Part shown: piece after piece, positions 43,591 to 52,528 of the stretch
How the letters are laid out: the number at the start of each line of letters is the position of its first letter
How positions within the stretch are numbered: position 1 is the first letter of the stretch
Origin: Terriglobia bacterium
Lineage (GTDB): Bacteria > Acidobacteriota > Terriglobia > Acidiferrales > UBA7541
Assembly (NCBI GenBank): GCA_020073485.1
Contig: JAIQFB010000001.1
Location: 1-64,000, forward strand
DNA length: 64,000 nt
Direction: 5' to 3'
Made by a program: the position numbers and the translations under genes
Notes under the pieces: model-generated
Seen by the model: the letters and a program-made list of their open reading frames with translations, nothing else
Databases searched by the model: none
Told to the model about the DNA's origin: nothing

Positions 43591-43836
43591 TCATGGCTAA
43601 CATTTTACCAATGCGGCGGCTTTTATTACTTTCGCGCTGGGTTCTGGTCGGATGGTCGGCCATTCGGAAGCTATCCTCAAGAGCGGAACGCCCATGGGGC
43701 GATTGGATAGGGCCTGTGAAGTCGCCTTCTCGTCATGTGGGATTCGCGGTGGAGGTCAAATTGCGGAGCGAACGCATGAGTGTGTTATAAGACTCTCTGA
43801 CTTCTACTGGACCAAAACCTCGATCCGATCAGTTCA

Positions 43837-45285
43837 ATGAACATTCTCTTCGACAACACCTATGCCCGGCTGCCGGAACGTTTCTTCGCCAAACAGGAAT
43901 CCGCGCGTGTTCCGGAACCGAAGCTCGTCCGTCTCAACCTCGGGCTCGCGGCAAAGCTCTCGCTCGACGCCGACTGGCTGAAATCACCTGACGGCGTCGC
44001 TATGTTTGCGGGCAATGCGATTCCCGAGGGTGCCGAGCCGATTGCACAAGCCTATGCTGGCCATCAGTTCGGCGGATTCTCGCCACAGCTCGGCGATGGC
44101 CGCGCCCTTCTGCTCGGTGAAGTGATCGGCGCAGACGGCGCCCGTTACGATCTGCAGTTGAAGGGATCGGGACGCACGCGATTCTCCCGTGGCGGCGATG
44201 GCAAATCCGCCCTCGGCCCGGTCCTCCGCGAATACATTGTCAGCGAAGCCATGTCCGCTCTTGGGGTTCCCACCACCCGCGCGCTCGCCGCCGTTGCAAC
44301 CGGGGAGAAAGTGATGCGCCAGGAAGGGCCGCTGCCAGGGGGCGTGTTCACCCGCGTTGCTGCAAGTCACATTCGCGTCGGCACCTTTCAGTATTTTCTG
44401 GCACGCAACGATATTGATGGCCTGCGAGTGCTTGCCAATTACGTCATGGTGCGGCACTACCCGGCCGCCGCTCCAGCGCCAAATCCTTATCTGGCTTTGT
44501 TGGAGTCGGTCGCGAATGCCCAGGCGGATCTGATCGCCCAGTGGATGTCGCTCGGCTTTATCCACGGCGTGATGAACACGGACAACACCGCCATCTCCGG
44601 GGAGACGATTGACTATGGCCCCTGCGCGTTCATGGACGCGTTCCACCCGCAGTGCGTCTATAGCTCCATCGACTCCGGTGGGCGCTATGCTTGGGGCAAC
44701 CAGCCCAGCATCGGACTCTGGAACGTGACCCGCTTCGCGGAAACGCTGCTGCCATTGCTGTCTGAGGATCACGACGAGGCGACGAAGCTCGCCGAAGCCG
44801 CTCTCGCCGGATATCCGGAGCGATTCGGCGGCCAATATGCCGCCCACTTCCGCGCCAAATTCGGACTGCCACCCGAGGCGCCGGTTGCGCTCATCCAGGA
44901 GTGTCTCGGTCTACTCGACGGCCAAGGGGTAGATTTCACGCTCTTTTTCCGTCATCTCACACGAGTCGCCGGCGGAGAAGACCCCAAAACGCTCGCCGTG
45001 ATGTTTTCCAGCAGCGAGCCTTTCGAACAATGGTTCGCCAAATGGCGTGGGGAAGCTAACCCCGCCAGGCACCTCGCGGCGATGCGCGGCACCAACCCGA
45101 TTCTGATCCCGCGCAATCACCGTGTGGCGCAAGCGATCCAGAACGCTTATGTCGGCGACTTTGCTCCATTCCACCGTCTGGTGGATGCCCTGGCTGCGCC
45201 CTACGCCGAACAGGTCGAATACGCCGACCTCGAAACGCCACCGCGGCCTGAAGAAATCGTCCACGAAACTTTCTGCGGCACCTAA
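43837..45285 (+). CDS. selO: SelO/YdiU pseudokinase protein adenylyltransferase
   Basis: 482 residues. SelO transfers AMP to Ser/Thr/Tyr of substrate proteins. Family motifs seen: AQAYAGHQFGGFSPQLGDGRALLLGE, KGSGRTRFSRGGDGK, GVMNTDNTAISGETIDYGPCAFMD and C-terminal TFCGT. The selenocysteine of metazoan SelO is absent, as usual in bacteria. Upstream ribosome-binding site is poor. The 246-base gap after mtgA holds nothing supported. Confidence 0.93.
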   Translation: MNILFDNTYARLPERFFAKQESARVPEPKLVRLNLGLAAKLSLDADWLKSPDGVAMFAGNAIPEGAEPIAQAYAGHQFGGFSPQLGDGRALLLGEVIGADGARYDLQLKGSGRTRFSRGGDGKSALGPVLREYIVSEAMSALGVPTTRALAAVATGEKVMRQEGPLPGGVFTRVAASHIRVGTFQYFLARNDIDGLRVLANYVMVRHYPAAAPAPNPYLALLESVANAQADLIAQWMSLGFIHGVMNTDNTAISGETIDYGPCAFMDAFHPQCVYSSIDSGGRYAWGNQPSIGLWNVTRFAETLLPLLSEDHDEATKLAEAALAGYPERFGGQYAAHFRAKFGLPPEAPVALIQECLGLLDGQGVDFTLFFRHLTRVAGGEDPKTLAVMFSSSEPFEQWFAKWRGEANPARHLAAMRGTNPILIPRNHRVAQAIQNAYVGDFAPFHRLVDALAAPYAEQVEYADLETPPRPEEIVHETFCGT

Positions 45286-45516
45286 CCCACTCGCGCGCCG
45301 GAACAGATGATTGTAATCCCGCAACCAATCCACATCGCTTTGTTTGCTGGAACTTAAGGGAGAAACAGCGGACGAGGCTTCAGAAATGCCGACGCATCAG
45401 AAATACCGAGCATTGTCGTAATGGTTGTGCTTACGAACGCGCGAGTAACTTCCAGATCGTCGGCCACTCGGAAGTTCCCTTCGGCCCCGATTTGTCCGGC
45501 GGAAGTTTCGGAAGCC

Positions 45517-45564
45517 ACCATCTGCTTCGAAGGCAGATGCTCTATCCAGCTGAGCTACGGGCGC
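45517..45564 (-). pseudogene. tRNA-Arg(TCG) 5' fragment
   Basis: Minus strand begins GCGCCCGTAGCTCAGCTGG and runs through an anticodon stem-loop with CTTCGAA (anticodon TCG), then diverges at the variable loop; T-arm and acceptor 3' side are absent. A 14-base core TGCTTCGAAGGCAG (45523-45536) recurs with one change at 56255-56268. Confidence 0.7.
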
Positions 45565-45629
45565 ACCGTCGATCACTCTGATTCTAAACCGCTTTTTGAT
45601 TTTGTCTCAAGTATGTTGACCTTTAGTTT

Positions 45630-45678
45630 GCCAGAGCTGTGCCAAAACCTCGATTCATCTTGGTTCCTGTGCCAAAAC
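45630..45678 (+). repeat. GCCAGAGCTGTGCCAAAACC-type arm repeats, left
   Basis: GCCAGAGCTGTGCCAAAACC at 45630-45649 matches 56125-56144 at 19 of 20 positions; a second CTGTGCCAAAAC follows at 45667, 30 bases after the first. Confidence 0.55.
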
Positions 45679-45856
45679 TAAGCCCTTGAGTTTCAATCGC
45701 AGACGGACTTCTGTTTTGGCGCGAATTCACTTGCAAGAGAACCTATGAGGAACGAACCAACCCAAATTGTGAAATGTTTGTTGAATCCAAAATGGATGGT
45801 CGGCGAATAGGGCATCTGCTTTCTGAGCAGATCGCGGGAGCTTTCCCGGATTGGCT

Positions 45857-46033
45857 TCAGGCTTCAGTAATGAAAAACAGGCTTATTCCTGCGATGATGA
45901 AGCCGGTGGCAATTGTCACACCGGCCAGCAGAACGGCCCAGCTTATTGCGGGAAAGAGTAATCTGGCCAGCCCTATCATTAAGGAAGTAATCCCCAACAA
46001 GGGAGGCAACTTGGGAAGGCCGCGGCGGACCAT
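45857..46033 (-). CDS. possible 58-residue membrane protein
   Basis: Minus-strand frame from ATG 46033 to TGA 45857, with two strongly hydrophobic helices (SLMIGLARLLFPAISWAVLL; GVTIATGFIIAGISLFFI). Its ribosome-binding site is poor and a stop lies seven codons upstream of the ATG, so this may be a chance ORF. Confidence 0.35.
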   Translation of the reverse strand: MVRRGLPKLPPLLGITSLMIGLARLLFPAISWAVLLAGVTIATGFIIAGISLFFITEA

Positions 46034-46153
46034 CCCTTGACGTGATAATCCGCCCTACGAACCGTTCACAATAATTGATTCTCCCGAGTGCTTCAAAGCA
46101 TCTCAACGTACGAACGGCGTTCTGACAGACAGGAACAATGGAGGTTGTAGACC

Positions 46154-46513
46154 ATGCTTACGGCTGGAAAAGCGAGTCAGTTTGCTAACGAATGGATCGA
46201 AGCCTGGAACAATCACGCTCTCGAACGCATCGTGGCCCACTACACGGATGACATTGTCTTCTCCTCGCCTTTTGTGGCCAGCATTGGAGGAGTCGCAACC
46301 GCTACCTTATGCGGACGCGCGGAATTAGGAGCTTACTTCAAGGCGGCCCTCAGTAAGTTCCCGTTGCTGCGTTTCGAACTGCGCTCCGTCTTCTATGGAA
46401 CGGATGCGCTGACCATCATCTACAAGAGCGTGAACGGCCTACTTGCGGCAGAAACGATGGTGTTGAGCGACGAGTTTCTTGTCAAACGCGTGTGGGCACA
46501 ATACGACAAGTAG
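46154..46513 (+). CDS. SnoaL/NTF2-like protein
   Basis: 119 residues. NTF2-fold pattern: FANEWIEAWNNHALERIVAHYTDDIVFSSPF then GRAELGAYFKAAL and RFELRSVFYGTDALTIIYKS. ATG 46154 follows GGAGGTTG. Small-molecule enzyme or binding protein; substrate unknown. Convergent with the following membrane gene. Confidence 0.8.
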   Translation: MLTAGKASQFANEWIEAWNNHALERIVAHYTDDIVFSSPFVASIGGVATATLCGRAELGAYFKAALSKFPLLRFELRSVFYGTDALTIIYKSVNGLLAAETMVLSDEFLVKRVWAQYDK

Positions 46514-46551
46514 TAGTTACGGCGCGTGACCAACGAGGATTTCGAAGTTCC

Positions 46552-46923
46552 CTAATGATCGCGCCCAGTACTGATATACGCTGCGACGAATAGTCCCGCA
46601 AGAATCCAATCCACCGAACCGAGCGAAAGTACAACCAGCGGAATCCGGTGCTGTATGAACAAGAATATGGCCGGAATTCCAAAGCCGACCTTTTCGAGAA
46701 TCGACGGGAGAATCATCGCCCGAAACCGCAAAGGGTCCATCGCTAATACAAGAAAAAGGATCTGCCAAGCTATCGTCACACCCAGAAATCCATAGAAATA
46801 TTCGGGATGAGTGATTGCAGGCGGAAAGTCGCGGCCAATTCTTGCTTCAAGGAAATAGCCTGGAGCAACAACGATCAACCCGTACGTTCCGGCCAGCAGA
46901 TATACAACCCTTGCGAAGCGCAT
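46552..46923 (-). CDS. four-helix membrane protein (paralogue of 25797-26249)
   Basis: 123 residues from ATG 46923 (GGGGAGG upstream). Four hydrophobic helices. Same motif series as the 25797 protein (GRDFPPAITHPEYFYGF, VLAMDPLRFRAMILPSILEKVGF). Two copies in two different islands suggest a mobile cargo family. Function unknown. Confidence 0.8.
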   Translation of the reverse strand: MRFARVVYLLAGTYGLIVVAPGYFLEARIGRDFPPAITHPEYFYGFLGVTIAWQILFLVLAMDPLRFRAMILPSILEKVGFGIPAIFLFIQHRIPLVVLSLGSVDWILAGLFVAAYISTGRDH

Positions 46924-47166
46924 GATCCTCCCCTTCCGTTCCACATTTGTGGCTTCTGGCTGAGCCTGTTTCCGAAGTCATGATTTTGCGTGAGCAGCGC
47001 CCATTGACAACTTACAACTTGAAGTTACGAGAATCCGGTCCAATCGTGGGAACCTCGGGTGGCTCAAAACTTTCTGAAAGAAGGGGAAACTTCGAATTCC
47101 CCTTCTGCTAAGGTTGATTGTCACGTCGAAACCACATTCTGAAGATCATTACTGAACGATATTTCT

Positions 47167-47622
47167 TCACGACGGTCGGGGGTAAGCCGCGGTATCAACC
47201 GATACTCCGCGGGGCGTCAACACTCCCAGAACCACGGCCACAAGCACTAATGCCGGGACGTCTCCTAAGAGGTGGCCATGCTCTGCGGGCATATTCATCA
47301 CCTGCATAGCCATAATGCCGGCGTGCACGAGGCTGGAGCACACGGTAAACCAGATTAGACTGCGATGCCGCAGCGGATTCCTCGAAGCATAGATAAGACA
47401 TATTCCGAGGGTTGCATACACACCGACAATCATCTGTTCATATTCGGTCTGATTCGGACTCCATCTCCATCCGGCCGGCCACCACGCATTCATCAGCGGG
47501 TACAATCCGACGAGAAAAATCAGACCGAAAGCCACAAGTGCCACACGCAGCAATCGCAGCCTCACTGCCCAAATCATCGGGGTGAAATCTTCGTTCTTTG
47601 GTAATGTTTGCGTCGTTGCCAT
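47167..47622 (-). CDS. four-helix membrane protein, DUF6632-like
   Basis: 151 residues with hydrophobic helices near 28-46, 68-82, 94-113 and 122-137. NPLRHRSLIWFTVCSSLVHA and MQVMNMPAEHGHLLGDVPAL match the layout of a small membrane family I associate with DUF6632, low confidence in the name. ATG 47622 has AAAGGAGAATAAG. Confidence 0.7.
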   Translation of the reverse strand: MATTQTLPKNEDFTPMIWAVRLRLLRVALVAFGLIFLVGLYPLMNAWWPAGWRWSPNQTEYEQMIVGVYATLGICLIYASRNPLRHRSLIWFTVCSSLVHAGIMAMQVMNMPAEHGHLLGDVPALVLVAVVLGVLTPRGVSVDTAAYPRPS

Positions 47623-47712
47623 TTCTTATTCTCCTTTAACCTGCAAATCGATTTAAATTTTCAACCAAATCGCAAACCGAACCGGCGGCATGGAAACGGC
47701 GCCGGTTCGCCC

Positions 47713-49860
47713 TTACTGCACCGTAATGCTGATCGTTGTTGTATGAACAATTGCGCCGGACTGCGCCGTCACCGGAATCGTGGCCGTGCCGCGGTACGTT
47801 TGCGAATTCGTCGAATAACCGCAAGACATAAGGGTGAGCGCGAGCACGATCACCGCGGCCATGCTCGCGGCAAAACCGCGAATCGCATTGCGTTGGGGCA
47901 CTCCTCGTTTCCAGAGCGAAGTCAGCACGCCGATCAGACCGAGGGTTGCGAGGAACCATCCCGTACCAGTCCCTGCCATCCCGCCGTAATGAAGCACGGT
48001 GGCAGAGGTAGTTACGGTGAGTGTGGTTGCAGCCATCGCTCCGTTTGGCGTAACCGTAGACTGGCCAAAGTTGCAGGTGATCCCCGTAACAGAAGCACAC
48101 GAAAGTGTGACCGCATCGCCAAATCCTCCCGACGGTGTCACCGTGATGTTGAAGGAAGCCGACTGGCCCGCCGTCACAGTCGTGGCTTGCGGAGTTGCAC
48201 CGAGTGCGAAGTCATTGGCTGCGATCGTAGTGTTCATAGGCGTTGACGCGCTGCCGGCAAAGCTGTCGTCCCCGGCATAGGAAGCGGAAAGAGAATGCGC
48301 GCCGACCGCCAGATTGGTGGTCGTGAATGTCGCCACGCCTGCGGCGTTCAGCCTGGCAGTTCCAATGACCGTGTTTCCGTCCAGGAACTTGATTTCGCCT
48401 GTCGGTGTTCCTCCCGCCGAAATCACGGTTGACGTCAACGTGACCGGGGCGCCCGGTGCTGCATTCGCGGGTGCCATGAGAGTCAGAGTAGTCGCGGGGC
48501 CCGTCACCTGCACGTCAGTGTGCGAAGAGCTCGGCAGGAACGTGTCATCACCAAGGTAGTGAACATCTATGTTGTGAACCCCCACACCTCTCAGCGCGGT
48601 ATCAAACAGTGCCATTCCGTTTGTGACAGCAGCGTCCATAATCGGTCCGCCATCAACTTGTAGTGTCACCATACCTTTGGGCGTCCCTGTGTTGCCAGAT
48701 CCCGCCGAAATCGTCACGGAAATCTGCTCGGCAGCTCCTGCGGTGGCGGGCGGCACGGTCACTCGTGTGGTTGAAACGAGGCCGGGCGTAATCGAAGCGA
48801 ACAAGCCGTCCTGCCTTGCGGCGATTCCCGCAGTCAGGTACAACGTGTTCGAATCGCCCAATCCCTGCGACCCCAAAGCGAGGGCGTGAAGGCCGTCGAT
48901 GACCAGTACATTGCCGTCGCCGTCCTTAAGTTGCCCGGCAAAATTTCCAGTGACTGGATCAAATGCATTGATGGTTCCGTCGCCCGTGTTACTGATCAGG
49001 ATGTCATTGCTGAAGGGCCCGAAATTGGCGCCGGCCTTCGCGATCCCCCACGGGGCATTCAACGGCCCAGCCGTGGCAAATCGCCTGACGAAGTTGCCCG
49101 CCAGATCAAAGACACTGACGATCCCGTTTCCCGCGCCAAGAATCGGGTTTTGTTTGGCGGCGTCTTGAACCGCGTACGTGATAAAGACCTGGTTCCCGAC
49201 GACCTGCATGCCAAACGGGGCGAAACCCGCAGGCAAATTCAGATCTGTAAATGACCCCTCAGGCGCCAGGGGATCAAAAGTAGCCGTAAACGATTCCACG
49301 CTTCCGGTGTGAAAATTGGCCACAGCCAGGAATTCTGAGCAGCATTCCGGCGTCAGAATCGCAAGTCCGGTGTAGACCGCCCCCGACCTCGATCGGTCAA
49401 CCGCCAGCGTCGCCTGAACAAGCGAAGTCCCATCTGCGTTGACAAACCAAAAATAGATCCCTCCATCGGCGGTTGCGATGATCGTGGAAATCTGCAACGG
49501 CGGAAAACTGTTTGAAGTCCTGAAAAAAGAATGCAGATCCGACACAATTCCTGTAGGCGTGGCCGACCCAGTCCCGGCTGGATTCGGAACTGAAAACCCC
49601 GGCGGTGTGCTCCTGACACCAGCTGCGTCCAGAGAAATCACTCGACCGCGGACCGAATTGGCCACAATAAATGACACGCCCGGGTCAATTGCAATCCCCC
49701 AAGGGTCCAGCAAGAATGGGTCCACATTACTCGCCACGCCAGCCACATCCGATGCCAGATTGCTCTGCCGGTAGGCTATATTTTGCGCCGATGCGCCAGC
49801 AGCCAGCAGCGATCCAATCACGAAAAACAAAAAGACTTTGCCAGAAATTCTTCGCAGCAT
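47713..49860 (-). CDS. TIGR03118-family beta-propeller with Ig-like repeats
   Basis: 715 residues from ATG 49860 (GAGGAAATC upstream). Signal peptide (FLFFVIGSLLAAGASAQ). Residues ~30-340 are a TIGR03118 propeller (AYRQSNLASDVAGVASNVDPFLLDPWG; PWGIAKAGANFGPFSNDILI). Then two Big_3_5-like Ig domains (PTGEIKFLDGNTVIGTARLN) and a C-terminal hydrophobic region. Secreted or outer surface protein of unknown role. Confidence 0.85.
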   Translation of the reverse strand: MLRRISGKVFLFFVIGSLLAAGASAQNIAYRQSNLASDVAGVASNVDPFLLDPWGIAIDPGVSFIVANSVRGRVISLDAAGVRSTPPGFSVPNPAGTGSATPTGIVSDLHSFFRTSNSFPPLQISTIIATADGGIYFWFVNADGTSLVQATLAVDRSRSGAVYTGLAILTPECCSEFLAVANFHTGSVESFTATFDPLAPEGSFTDLNLPAGFAPFGMQVVGNQVFITYAVQDAAKQNPILGAGNGIVSVFDLAGNFVRRFATAGPLNAPWGIAKAGANFGPFSNDILISNTGDGTINAFDPVTGNFAGQLKDGDGNVLVIDGLHALALGSQGLGDSNTLYLTAGIAARQDGLFASITPGLVSTTRVTVPPATAGAAEQISVTISAGSGNTGTPKGMVTLQVDGGPIMDAAVTNGMALFDTALRGVGVHNIDVHYLGDDTFLPSSSHTDVQVTGPATTLTLMAPANAAPGAPVTLTSTVISAGGTPTGEIKFLDGNTVIGTARLNAAGVATFTTTNLAVGAHSLSASYAGDDSFAGSASTPMNTTIAANDFALGATPQATTVTAGQSASFNITVTPSGGFGDAVTLSCASVTGITCNFGQSTVTPNGAMAATTLTVTTSATVLHYGGMAGTGTGWFLATLGLIGVLTSLWKRGVPQRNAIRGFAASMAAVIVLALTLMSCGYSTNSQTYRGTATIPVTAQSGAIVHTTTISITVQ

Positions 49861-49994
49861 GATTTCCTCAGCTTTCAAAGTAGTCCTGCAATTTCAAGCC
49901 TGCTTGGGTTTCACTCAGGGCGCTGCGTGGGATTCCCACGACAAGCGCCCTGAGCCTCTTGCTTCATGGCGATACGGTTCAAAGCCGCATCGGT

Positions 49995-51122
49995 TTAGGG
50001 CTCATCAATTTCATTGAGCTCGGTGGTGACCGGAACGAGCGTTCCAAACGTGCCGTCGTTCTCGTGGTTGGGTCCAGCCGTGAAGAACAAGGTGTTGAAA
50101 GCGCCGGAATTGGCATTGCCTGCGCCGAAGACCAGAGCCCACAGGCCGTCAATGGTGAGAGTGGAGTTGTCGGATTTCTTCATGAGCCCGATGAAACGGC
50201 CGTTGACCGGATTGAATGCCGCGATCTGGCCGCTGCCGAACATCCCCACGAGGAGCGAGTGGCTGAATTCACCGAATTCCCCGGGAGCCAATACCATTCC
50301 CCACGGCGCATCGAACCACGGGCCGGACTGCAGATGAGCCAAACGCTTTCCACCCGGGCTGAACACGTTCACAAATCCCAGGCCTGGTCCGTCCACTTCA
50401 TCTTTCTGGTCGGCGTCCTGTTTTGCGTACGCGACAAAGAGGTCCGTGCCGATCGCCTGGATATTGAACGGCGCGAAATCGCGGTGGTCACGGTCGTCAT
50501 CGCGGCCATCTTCATCTCTGTCCCTGCGGAATGCGTCATGATCCAGGTCCACAGGTTGAAACGTGGAGTCATACACTTCAATTTCGCCGCTGTGAAAATT
50601 CGCAACGTACAGGAAGTGTTTGCCATTCCACTCGGCGATGGTGACACCCTTGTAGATAGCCCTTTTGCTGGAATTATCCTTCACGATGACCGCCGCCGCC
50701 CCGCCGTTCCAGGCCGCGATGGTGCCTTCCTCGGTCACGAAGATGAATTTCGCCGCTGTGCTGCCGGGCAGCGCGAAATCGGCGGTGCCGTTGGCAACTA
50801 CTCCGGTTGGAGAGGAGTGCTGGTTGACGCCCGACGGCACCGGGATCGTGACGGTCAGCGCCTTGTTTCCGACGCCGTTATATACCGTTGCCAATCCTGT
50901 GCCGTTGTCCGAAATCCACCACGCGCTGCCCGTACTTCGAGTCAATCCCCACGAGTTCACGAGCTGTGTGTCGTGACCATTCAATGCGTTCGTTCCGTCT
51001 CCCGGAATGCTGGAAACCAGATCCGTCCGGTTGTATTGCTGAGCCGATGCGACGGACGGAACCAGAACACTCAACAACGAGAGTGCGATGACCAACTTGC
51101 CCTGCTTGTTGACAAAATCCAT
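49995..51122 (-). CDS. TIGR03118-family beta-propeller, short form
   Basis: 375 residues with signal peptide (VIALSLLSVLVPSVASA) and the same TIGR03118 start (YNRTDLVSSIPGDGTNALNGHDTQLVNSWGL) and FDAPWGMVLAPGEFGEFSHSLLVG. An Asp/Arg-rich loop (DRDEDGRDDDRDHRD) interrupts the propeller. ATG 51122 after GGGGGGAAG. Paralogue of the upstream-coded 715-residue protein, lacking Ig domains. The minus-strand gene order is ECF sigma, this gene, long paralogue. Confidence 0.85.
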   Translation of the reverse strand: MDFVNKQGKLVIALSLLSVLVPSVASAQQYNRTDLVSSIPGDGTNALNGHDTQLVNSWGLTRSTGSAWWISDNGTGLATVYNGVGNKALTVTIPVPSGVNQHSSPTGVVANGTADFALPGSTAAKFIFVTEEGTIAAWNGGAAAVIVKDNSSKRAIYKGVTIAEWNGKHFLYVANFHSGEIEVYDSTFQPVDLDHDAFRRDRDEDGRDDDRDHRDFAPFNIQAIGTDLFVAYAKQDADQKDEVDGPGLGFVNVFSPGGKRLAHLQSGPWFDAPWGMVLAPGEFGEFSHSLLVGMFGSGQIAAFNPVNGRFIGLMKKSDNSTLTIDGLWALVFGAGNANSGAFNTLFFTAGPNHENDGTFGTLVPVTTELNEIDEP

Positions 51123-51332
51123 TAACTTCCCCCCTAATTTAGATTTTTGAATTAAAACAAGTACATCTCCATCTCACAGCAAACACCCCCCGAGAGCGGC
51201 GCGAAGACCCCGGAACTCTCGTATTCCCACTGCCCAAATCAAAGCGATACTGCCTACTTGAAAGGTCTGGGCTTCCTTTCCAGTTCCTCAAATTCCTGCA
51301 CGAACGGCGCGCCGTCCTCGTCGTTTCGCGCG

Positions 51333-51959
51333 CTAAGCGACTTCGGCGTGAAACGCCTTCTGTTGCCGGAGGCCATTCCTCGATTCCTGCAACAATTTGC
51401 GCAGCCGGACTCGCGCTTTGTGCAACTGAGACTTAGAATTCCCGATGGAGCAGCCCAGCAGCGAAGCGATTTCGTTGTGCTCGTACCCTTCGATGTCGTG
51501 GAGCATGAACGCCTGCCTATAGCCGAACGGCAGTTGCGCGATCGCGCGCTTGAGATTCAGCCGGTCGATGGATCCGGCCAAGACCAGGTCGCGCACGCCG
51601 AATTCCTTTCGTGGCTCGTCAAATTCTTCCGTTCTGGCGTCGTCCTCCAGGGGCGTTTCCTTCACGGTCTTTTTGCGCAGGTGCATCAGCACCGTGTTCA
51701 CGGACACGCGGTGCAGCCAGGTGGAAAACGCGGATTCCCCGCGAAAGGTGTGAATCTTGCGAAATACTTGCAGGAACGCTTCCTGGGTCAATTCCTCGGC
51801 GTCGGCCGTATTTCCGATCATGCGCAGGCACAGCGAATACACCCGCTGCTTGTGCAGGTGAAACAGGGTCTCAAATGCCTGCTCCTCCCCTCTTTGCGCG
51901 CACGCGACCAGTTCGGCCGTGACTGGAGCGTTCTGTGCTGACCGTTCTTCTAAGTTCAA
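51333..51959 (-). CDS. ECF sigma factor (RpoE-like)
   Basis: 208 residues if translation starts at TTG 51959, directly after a perfect AGGAGG; an ATG at 52043 gives a longer N-terminus. Sigma-2 (FHLHKQRVYSLCLRMIGNTADAEELTQEAFL, TFRGESAFSTWLHRV) and sigma-4 (LPFGYRQAFMLHDIEGYEHNEIASLLGCSIGNSKSQLHKAR). Probably transcribes the propeller genes downstream; no anti-sigma gene is adjacent. Confidence 0.88.
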   Translation of the reverse strand: MNLEERSAQNAPVTAELVACAQRGEEQAFETLFHLHKQRVYSLCLRMIGNTADAEELTQEAFLQVFRKIHTFRGESAFSTWLHRVSVNTVLMHLRKKTVKETPLEDDARTEEFDEPRKEFGVRDLVLAGSIDRLNLKRAIAQLPFGYRQAFMLHDIEGYEHNEIASLLGCSIGNSKSQLHKARVRLRKLLQESRNGLRQQKAFHAEVA

Positions 51960-52098
51960 GAATCCATCCTCCTGTCTTGAAAAAATGTCCGGGGTAATCA
52001 CAGCCTGGAAGTCGGAAATCGAAGGCCGAAAATGCAATCGCATCCGCGCTCAATCGACCTTCTGAAGTCCGCCTTTCTATCTGAGAAATTAAATGAAG

Positions 52099-52365
52099 TT
52101 AACAGCTCGGCTTTCGGATCTGCTCGGCAATGAACGGCGAGGCATTCAGGAATTCAACCCTGTAATCAGTCAGCTTCCGGAGCATCGCGATACCGTCCCG
52201 ATCCACGAACGAAACATTTCTCAGATCGATGCTCACTTGCAGACCCTTCTCCAGGTGCGTCTCACACGTCTTTTGCAGAAGCTTCACCCACTCCGCGCTG
52301 ATTTGACCGTCAATTCGTATCGTCACTGTTTCACCCGCCGTCCCGATTATTGAAACCCTGAGCAT
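52099..52365 (-). CDS. STAS-domain-like protein
   Basis: 88 residues from ATG 52365 (GGGAGCC upstream; longer frame to 52422 less likely). Layout of a STAS/anti-sigma antagonist fold: VTIRIDGQISAEWVKLLQKTC, then VSIDLRNVSFVDRDGIAMLRKL. The usual phosphorylated Ser is Arg (VDRDG). May signal to the neighbouring ECF sigma or the GAF regulator; partner unknown. Confidence 0.7.
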   Translation of the reverse strand: MLRVSIIGTAGETVTIRIDGQISAEWVKLLQKTCETHLEKGLQVSIDLRNVSFVDRDGIAMLRKLTDYRVEFLNASPFIAEQIRKPSC

Positions 52366-52528
52366 TGCGGCTCCCGGCGTGAAGAAATGCAAATGCTTTG
52401 CCAAACGGGAAACAGAAACCACATTTGCCTAAACTACTGAGCACATGTTATTTGCCGAAATGGCGATCAGGAGAGCGAGGATTGGGCTACCACATTTGGT
52501 GGGTCACGCAGCAGAGATTTGGTGGGAA

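Larger units (their letters stand above)
45286..45856. other. 571-base interval with broken tRNA-Arg and arm-type repeats
   Basis: Holds the tRNA-Arg 5' fragment (45517-45564) and repeats containing CTGTGCCAAAAC at 45637-45648 and 45667-45678. No credible gene. Confidence 0.55.

Noticed and set aside
45774-46040. 88-codon plus-strand frame
   Set aside because: The minus-strand frame here is a better hydrophobic protein; the plus frame has no start signal or motif.
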